From NCBI GenBank assembly GCA_900315795.1, contig ONAM01000001.1:1-64000 (forward strand): a stretch of 64,000 bases of DNA, given 5' to 3'. The notes under the pieces are model-generated. The model saw nothing but the letters and a program-made list of their open reading frames with translations. It was not told the origin of the DNA and ran no database searches. Both the position numbers and the translations under genes were made by a program. Positions 60,486 to 64,000 of the stretch are shown here, one piece after another (position 1 is the stretch's first letter; every line of letters begins with the position of its first letter). Origin of the DNA: Candidatus Avelusimicrobium caledoniensis (GTDB lineage: Bacteria; Elusimicrobiota; Elusimicrobia; Elusimicrobiales; Elusimicrobiaceae).

Positions 60486-60525
60486 ACGGCCTGTGCAAAA
60501 AAGCACAGGCCGTTGTTGTTTGTAA
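60486..60525 (+). terminator. asnS terminator
   Basis: ACGGCCTGTGC (60486-60496) pairs with GCACAGGCCGT (60503-60513), followed by TGTTGTTTG. Confidence 0.85.
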
Positions 60526-60534
60526 AAGTTTTAT

Positions 60535-61206
60535 TTACGGCATTTGATAATAGCGATACACGCCGCCCATCAAATTGGTTGGGCTGGCTTTTTCCAACTT
60601 TTCACAAAAATTTATTTCATAGCGGGAATCTTCCATACAATACATTGTTCCGTCAGAAGACATCCTAAAACCCGCTCTTTGATAGGGCCCATCCCTCCAC
60701 ATGCCAATGACGCTGATGTTAGCATTGGAAGAACCATTTAACGTAATTTCAAAATCTTTTCCTTGGCGCACCGCATCCGTTCCGGCAATCACTACCGACA
60801 CAGAAGGAGTTGTTTTAGGCGTCAAAGGTAAGTCAATGGATAAATCTTCAAAATTGACGGCATATTCACCGTTGGCTAAATAATAGGCGTTTTCGGCCTG
60901 GTGTATGGCTTTTACCAATGTTTTTAATTGTGTGTTTTTGCTTTTCCACACCGCCTTTTGATACTGCGGCAAAGCCACCGCCGCAAGTATACCGATGATG
61001 AGGACGACCACTAAGAGTTCAATTAACGTAAATGCACCATTGTTAAAGAATAAAGATTTGTCATGCCCGAAATTTCCCGTCCGGCGAAGACTCGGGTATC
61101 TCCCGATTTTCTTTCGCTTGTTGACCATCCCATCCGAAACAAAAATACGAAGATCCCCGACAGCAACACTCGGGGATGACATACTTTTTTTAATTTCTTT
61201 TTCCAT
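60535..61206 (-). CDS. Type IV pilin-like protein I with 58-aa leader (223 aa)
   Basis: Pilin helix from residue 59 after Ala (FFNNGA, then [17 protein letters not shown]). Leader residues about 9-51 come from a palindromic repeat and include [18 protein letters not shown], nearly the same as in pilin E. GGAGG lies before the ATG. The mature part shares [30 protein letters not shown] with pilin F and ends [17 protein letters not shown]...YRYYQMP. Confidence 0.86.
   Translation of the reverse strand: MEKEIKKSMSSPSVAVGDLRIFVSDGMVNKRKKIGRYPSLRRTGNFGHDKSLFFNNGAFTLIELLVVVLIIGILAAVALPQYQKAVWKSKNTQLKTLVKAIHQAENAYYLANGEYAVNFEDLSIDLPLTPKTTPSVSVVIAGTDAVRQGKDFEITLNGSSNANISVIGMWRDGPYQRAGFRMSSDGTMYCMEDSRYEINFCEKLEKASPTNLMGGVYRYYQMP
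61059..61181. repeat. Palindromic element in the leader of pilin I
   Basis: TGTCATGCCCGA (from 61059) and TCGGGGATGACA (to 61181) are inverted ends. The middle (TTTCTTTCGCTTGTTGACCA and the following CGAAACAAAAATACGAAGATC) matches the element in pilin E. Confidence 0.8.
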
Positions 61207-61240
61207 ACAAAATTCCTCCGTTTGATTTCTGTTTAATTAA

Positions 61241-61268
61241 ATTAAATCAAAAAAAAAAACAATGTCAA
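61241..61268 (-). promoter_or_regulatory. T-tract pilin promoter 6 (variant)
   Basis: On the minus strand TTGACA (61268-61263), TTG-T11-GA (16 nt), TTTAAT (61246-61241). Tract and spacer length match the other T-tract promoters; flanking bases differ. Confidence 0.75.
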
Positions 61269-61294
61269 GTGTTATTTTTACGACGAAGAAACAA

Positions 61295-61321
61295 CAAAAA
61301 AACCCCGCTTTAAAAGCGGGG
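61295..61321 (-). terminator. Terminator of the exported receiver-domain genes
   Basis: CCCCGCTTT (61303-61311) pairs with AAAGCGGGG (61313-61321); TTTTTTT follows on the minus strand. Confidence 0.85.
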
Positions 61322-61341
61322 CTTATCAAAAAATACGATTT

Positions 61342-63231
61342 TTATTTTCCGTTCGGGTAGGCTTTACCGGTAGCCGCGATGTTACTTAAATAGTTCAGAA
61401 CTCTTTCGGCCTCATCCGGGAAAATGGCCGGCTCCACTTCCCCCACGATGTTATACTGAAATAACGTCAACGGGGCCATGGGCGCATCAGAATAAGAGAC
61501 TACCGGAATATTTAATTTGTTATTCCACACATACATAGATACTTCAAATCCGTTGTGTTCTTCACCAAGTACATAGTCCGTTAATACCACATCATAGTGT
61601 TTGTAAGCCAACAACGATTTGGCCTCCGCTACGCTGGTGGCAAGCTCTATGGTTACTTCGGGGTGTAAGCGGCTGACGACTTCGGTTAGTTCATCCACCC
61701 CATATTCGTCATCCCGCACCGCCAATATGCGCATGGACTTTGCCGCCGGATTAAACGGTAGCGAATATTTGTAATTTCCAAACTCGTCATCGGCAACGCT
61801 ATAAGCATTGTAATTGTCTTCAACATAATCGGGCTGAGTCTGTGCCCATTCTTCCAAATGTTTGAGTTGTTCCATCAACGTTCCGTTAGTAAAATCATAG
61901 CGGGGAGTTACTGTTTTAGCCGATACAAACGCTTTATAAGAATTTAATAATTCCTCCATGTCATCGCGGGACATCTTTTCCAACACCTGGGCTTGAAAGC
62001 CGTAGGCAGTTAATTCAAGCTCCAAGGACTCACGCGAGCGTTTAGCCGGATAAGAAGGACGGGGCCGGGCTGACGTTTGCTCAGCCCTTTCTGCCCACGC
62101 CGGAAGGGTGGGTGCATTGTCGTTACCTAACAAATGGAAATAGCCCAATTCGGATACGCCTTGCGGGGCAGCAGCAACGGTTTGAAGTTGTTGGTGCCAA
62201 GCTTTTAAATTGCTTAAATAATTAAATACCCGTTTTGCATCCGGAGCCGTCAGCGCAATATCTATGCGGCCTAAGATATTGTGACTGAGCAAATAATCCG
62301 GCGTAGCTCCGGCCGCGGAGTAAAGCACCACCGGCACAGCAATTTTTTCGTTATATACTTTCATCCCCAGCATATCTGCCGTACCGCCACGCATGACATA
62401 GTCACATAATACCACATCGTAAAAACCGGATTGCAACTTGGTAATTACACTTTTGGGACTCAGGGCCCAAGTAACATCTACCCGCGAATCTTTAGCGGCG
62501 GCTTCTAATAAAGGTTCTAACGGCTCGCGTTTATCATTAACTACCAAAACACGTAATTTATCTACTTGCGGGCTAAAAGGCAAGGTGTATGTATCATACA
62601 CATAATTTTCTTCTAAATAGTCCGGTTGGCTACGCGCCCAAATTCTACGTTCCGATTCTTTCCCCGAAAAACGCGAAGCTACCGCCGCACCGGACTTTAA
62701 ACTCAGGTACGTATCGTAAAATTCTTGCAAAGAATCGCGGTCCCACTCGTTGGCATTGGGTGGAAGGGCATGTTCCTCGGAAAGCGCAATACGCAACTGC
62801 AACGCGGACATCTTCTTCCCGTTGCTTGAGGACGAAGTGTTTCCGCCCATGAGTTCCCAAACGGGTGGTCTTTCTGACGAAACAAATTCTGTTTCCTCAC
62901 CAAACGTATGAAAAGCAGACACCAACCCGCTGGAAACTTGCGCCTGTACAGCTTGATGTTGTACGGCGTTGGATAAAGCGCTTGTAGTAGGCACTGCCGC
63001 CGGGGTAGCCGGAAGCGTAGGGTGGGCAGCGAAGCCCCCCCTTATGGGCGATAAATGGACCGGACGCGTAACATTAAGCCCCGGGTGGAGTACACTTGGC
63101 TTACGCAAGTGAAAAATACGGGCCGGATTTTTGGGCACAGGCGGCCATCCGCCCGCACATAATTCAGACACGCCCCCCAACAAGAGTGCGATTAAAAAAC
63201 CGGGTAAAATAAACAAGTTATATTTTTTCAT
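61342..63231 (-). CDS. Exported protein with two receiver-like domains, 629 aa
   Basis: Signal peptide MKKYNLFILPGFLIALLLGGVSELCAGG, then a Pro/Thr/Ala-rich region. Two modules follow, each with a helical part ending in WA-x-(S/T)-QPDY-(L/V)-E-(E/D)-NY and a response-regulator receiver-like domain: residues about 226-342 (KLRVLVVNDKREP, YDVVLCDYVM with D277, VPVVLYSAAG) and 499-616 (MRILAVRDDEYG, YDVVLTDYVL with D552, IPVVSYSDAP). The acidic pocket and phospho-acceptor position are kept, but the conserved Lys near the last strand is not evident. Receiver domains normally work in the cytoplasm, so an export signal is puzzling. Function unknown. Confidence 0.82.
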   Translation of the reverse strand: MKKYNLFILPGFLIALLLGGVSELCAGGWPPVPKNPARIFHLRKPSVLHPGLNVTRPVHLSPIRGGFAAHPTLPATPAAVPTTSALSNAVQHQAVQAQVSSGLVSAFHTFGEETEFVSSERPPVWELMGGNTSSSSNGKKMSALQLRIALSEEHALPPNANEWDRDSLQEFYDTYLSLKSGAAVASRFSGKESERRIWARSQPDYLEENYVYDTYTLPFSPQVDKLRVLVVNDKREPLEPLLEAAAKDSRVDVTWALSPKSVITKLQSGFYDVVLCDYVMRGGTADMLGMKVYNEKIAVPVVLYSAAGATPDYLLSHNILGRIDIALTAPDAKRVFNYLSNLKAWHQQLQTVAAAPQGVSELGYFHLLGNDNAPTLPAWAERAEQTSARPRPSYPAKRSRESLELELTAYGFQAQVLEKMSRDDMEELLNSYKAFVSAKTVTPRYDFTNGTLMEQLKHLEEWAQTQPDYVEDNYNAYSVADDEFGNYKYSLPFNPAAKSMRILAVRDDEYGVDELTEVVSRLHPEVTIELATSVAEAKSLLAYKHYDVVLTDYVLGEEHNGFEVSMYVWNNKLNIPVVSYSDAPMAPLTLFQYNIVGEVEPAIFPDEAERVLNYLSNIAATGKAYPNGK

Positions 63232-63232
63232 A

Positions 63233-64000
63233 TTAGTTTTGATATGCCTTACCGGTAGCTACCATGTTACTTAAATAATTAAGTACTCTCTCGGCTTCGT
63301 CCATATCGTACGCTACCGGGATCTGCCCCACCATATTATACTTAAATAACGTATATTTACTATACGGTTCACACGAATAACAAATCACCGGGATATGCAA
63401 TTTTTTATTCCAAACATACATACTTACTTCTAAACCGTTTCTGTTCCCCAACGTAAAATCTGCTAGCACGATATCATAGGAAATCGTATTTAATAGTTCA
63501 AACGCTTCCGACACATCGTGCGTCCGGTCTACCAGCATGCCGGGGTGTTCTTTGGACAGTTCCATCAGTTCGCGCCAACCCGAAGATTCATCCCGTACTA
63601 TCAATATACGCAATTGTCGGACCGGATAAAACGGTGCTTCATATTCAATTCCCATCAAGCGCGGAGGAATATAATTCCCTTCCACAAAATCAGGTTGTAA
63701 TTTCGCCCAGTCGTAGAGAGCATGCAATCCCTCTATCGTATTTTCAAATTCTCCCTGTTCAAAACGAGAACGCACTTCTTTGGTAGTCTCCATGGCTTTG
63801 TAAGAGTTAATAAAATCGTTTAAATCTTGGCGCGTATACGTTGCCAAATGCCGCTCATCTAATCCCAGTGCCGTGGCCTCTAACTGCAAAGATTCCAACG
63901 AGCGCATGGGTGACGGAACGATTTTTTTGGGTACTTCGGGCGCAGGAAAGTGAATAACGGGCTCGGCTATTTTGCCCGAACCGAGCAAATGGAAATATCC
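63233..64000 (-). CDS. Second exported-family receiver-domain protein (partial)
   Basis: The frame is open to the right edge, so the N-terminus is outside the window. The visible part begins GYFHLLGSGK, matching ELGYFHLLGND of the neighbour, and continues with the helical part ending WAKLQPDFVEGNY and one receiver-like domain (LRILIVRDESSG, YDIVLADFTLG, IPVICYSCEP, DEAERVLNYLSNMVATGKAY). It is a tandem paralogue of the next gene, which starts 1 nt after its stop. Whether it also has a signal peptide and an upstream module cannot be seen. Confidence 0.8.
   Translation of the reverse strand, partial: GYFHLLGSGKIAEPVIHFPAPEVPKKIVPSPMRSLESLQLEATALGLDERHLATYTRQDLNDFINSYKAMETTKEVRSRFEQGEFENTIEGLHALYDWAKLQPDFVEGNYIPPRLMGIEYEAPFYPVRQLRILIVRDESSGWRELMELSKEHPGMLVDRTHDVSEAFELLNTISYDIVLADFTLGNRNGLEVSMYVWNKKLHIPVICYSCEPYSKYTLFKYNMVGQIPVAYDMDEAERVLNYLSNMVATGKAYQN

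Noticed and set aside
11428..61268. Poly-T tracts as terminators of upstream genes
   Set aside because: No stem precedes the tracts, and they sit between fixed -35 and -10 hexamers at a constant distance upstream of pilin starts.
63231..63235. Frameshift splitting one long gene between the two receiver-domain genes
   Set aside because: The downstream gene has its own ATG and signal peptide, and both proteins repeat the same domains, so two tandem genes fit better.

Overview
The window looks like a chromosomal segment of an anaerobic, fermentative, Gram-negative gut or animal-associated bacterium, most plausibly a member of the Elusimicrobiota. Reasons: an [FeFe]-hydrogenase maturase (HydE) close to pyruvate phosphate dikinase, a complete set of envelope genes, several exported proteins of no recognised family, and nine type IV pilin-like genes scattered through 64 kb, a multiplicity I associate with Elusimicrobium. 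The assignment is an inference from gene content; no rRNA gene is present.

Layout. 0-2.7 kb: tail of an unknown gene, then rpsO-pnp on the minus strand. 2.8-9.8 kb: a minus-strand operon of two exported repeat proteins (1456 and 869 aa). 9.9-16.6 kb: an unannotated 55-aa gene divergent from hydE, then pilin, ppdK, pilin, pilin on the plus strand. 16.6-23.2 kb: gmk-rpoZ-udg-priA, tyrS-mltG and another pilin. 23.2-35.9 kb: one tightly packed minus-strand run mnmE-mnmG-rsmG-metallopeptidase-rsmH-ftsL-ftsI-murF-mraY-ftsW-murG. 36-40.5 kb: rpmH-rnpA-yidD-yidC-jag, separated from mnmE by a pilin cassette. 40.7-45.4 kb: exported protein, recO, pilin, a probable structured RNA, and an exported ankyrin protein. 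45.4-60.5 kb: glyQS, HAD hydrolase, pilin, lipoprotein, lipA, SpoIID-like protein, pilin, coiled-coil protein, hisS-aspS, tRNA-Ala and asnS. 60.5-64 kb: pilin and two tandem genes for exported proteins with response-regulator receiver-like domains.

Three layers of organisation stand out. (1) Pilin cassettes: all nine genes share an almost constant N-terminal stretch but differ beyond it. Six use a promoter of the form TTGACA-(TCG or TTG)-T11-(GC or GA)-(-10), two use a second promoter type in which the homopolymer core lies in reverse orientation, and one has an ordinary promoter. Five have a 53-68 aa leader before the prepilin cleavage site, made of palindromic repeat DNA read in frame. (2) A palindromic motif built on GACCTA/TAGGTC lies upstream of the exported repeat operon, the 55-aa gene/hydE pair, the 282-aa exported protein and the ankyrin protein, suggesting one regulon. 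(3) At least eleven genes have a -10 hexamer only 6-7 nt before the ATG, so they are predicted to give leaderless mRNAs, while pilins and several housekeeping genes have normal leaders with Shine-Dalgarno sites.

Several start codons were moved from the longest open frame to a better-supported downstream ATG (gmk, recO, rsmG, mnmG, glyS, the 106-aa lipoprotein, the 591-aa protein and two pilins), using the -10/ATG spacing, Shine-Dalgarno sites or position of the promoter. No CRISPR array, insertion sequence, phage gene or convincing replication origin was seen.
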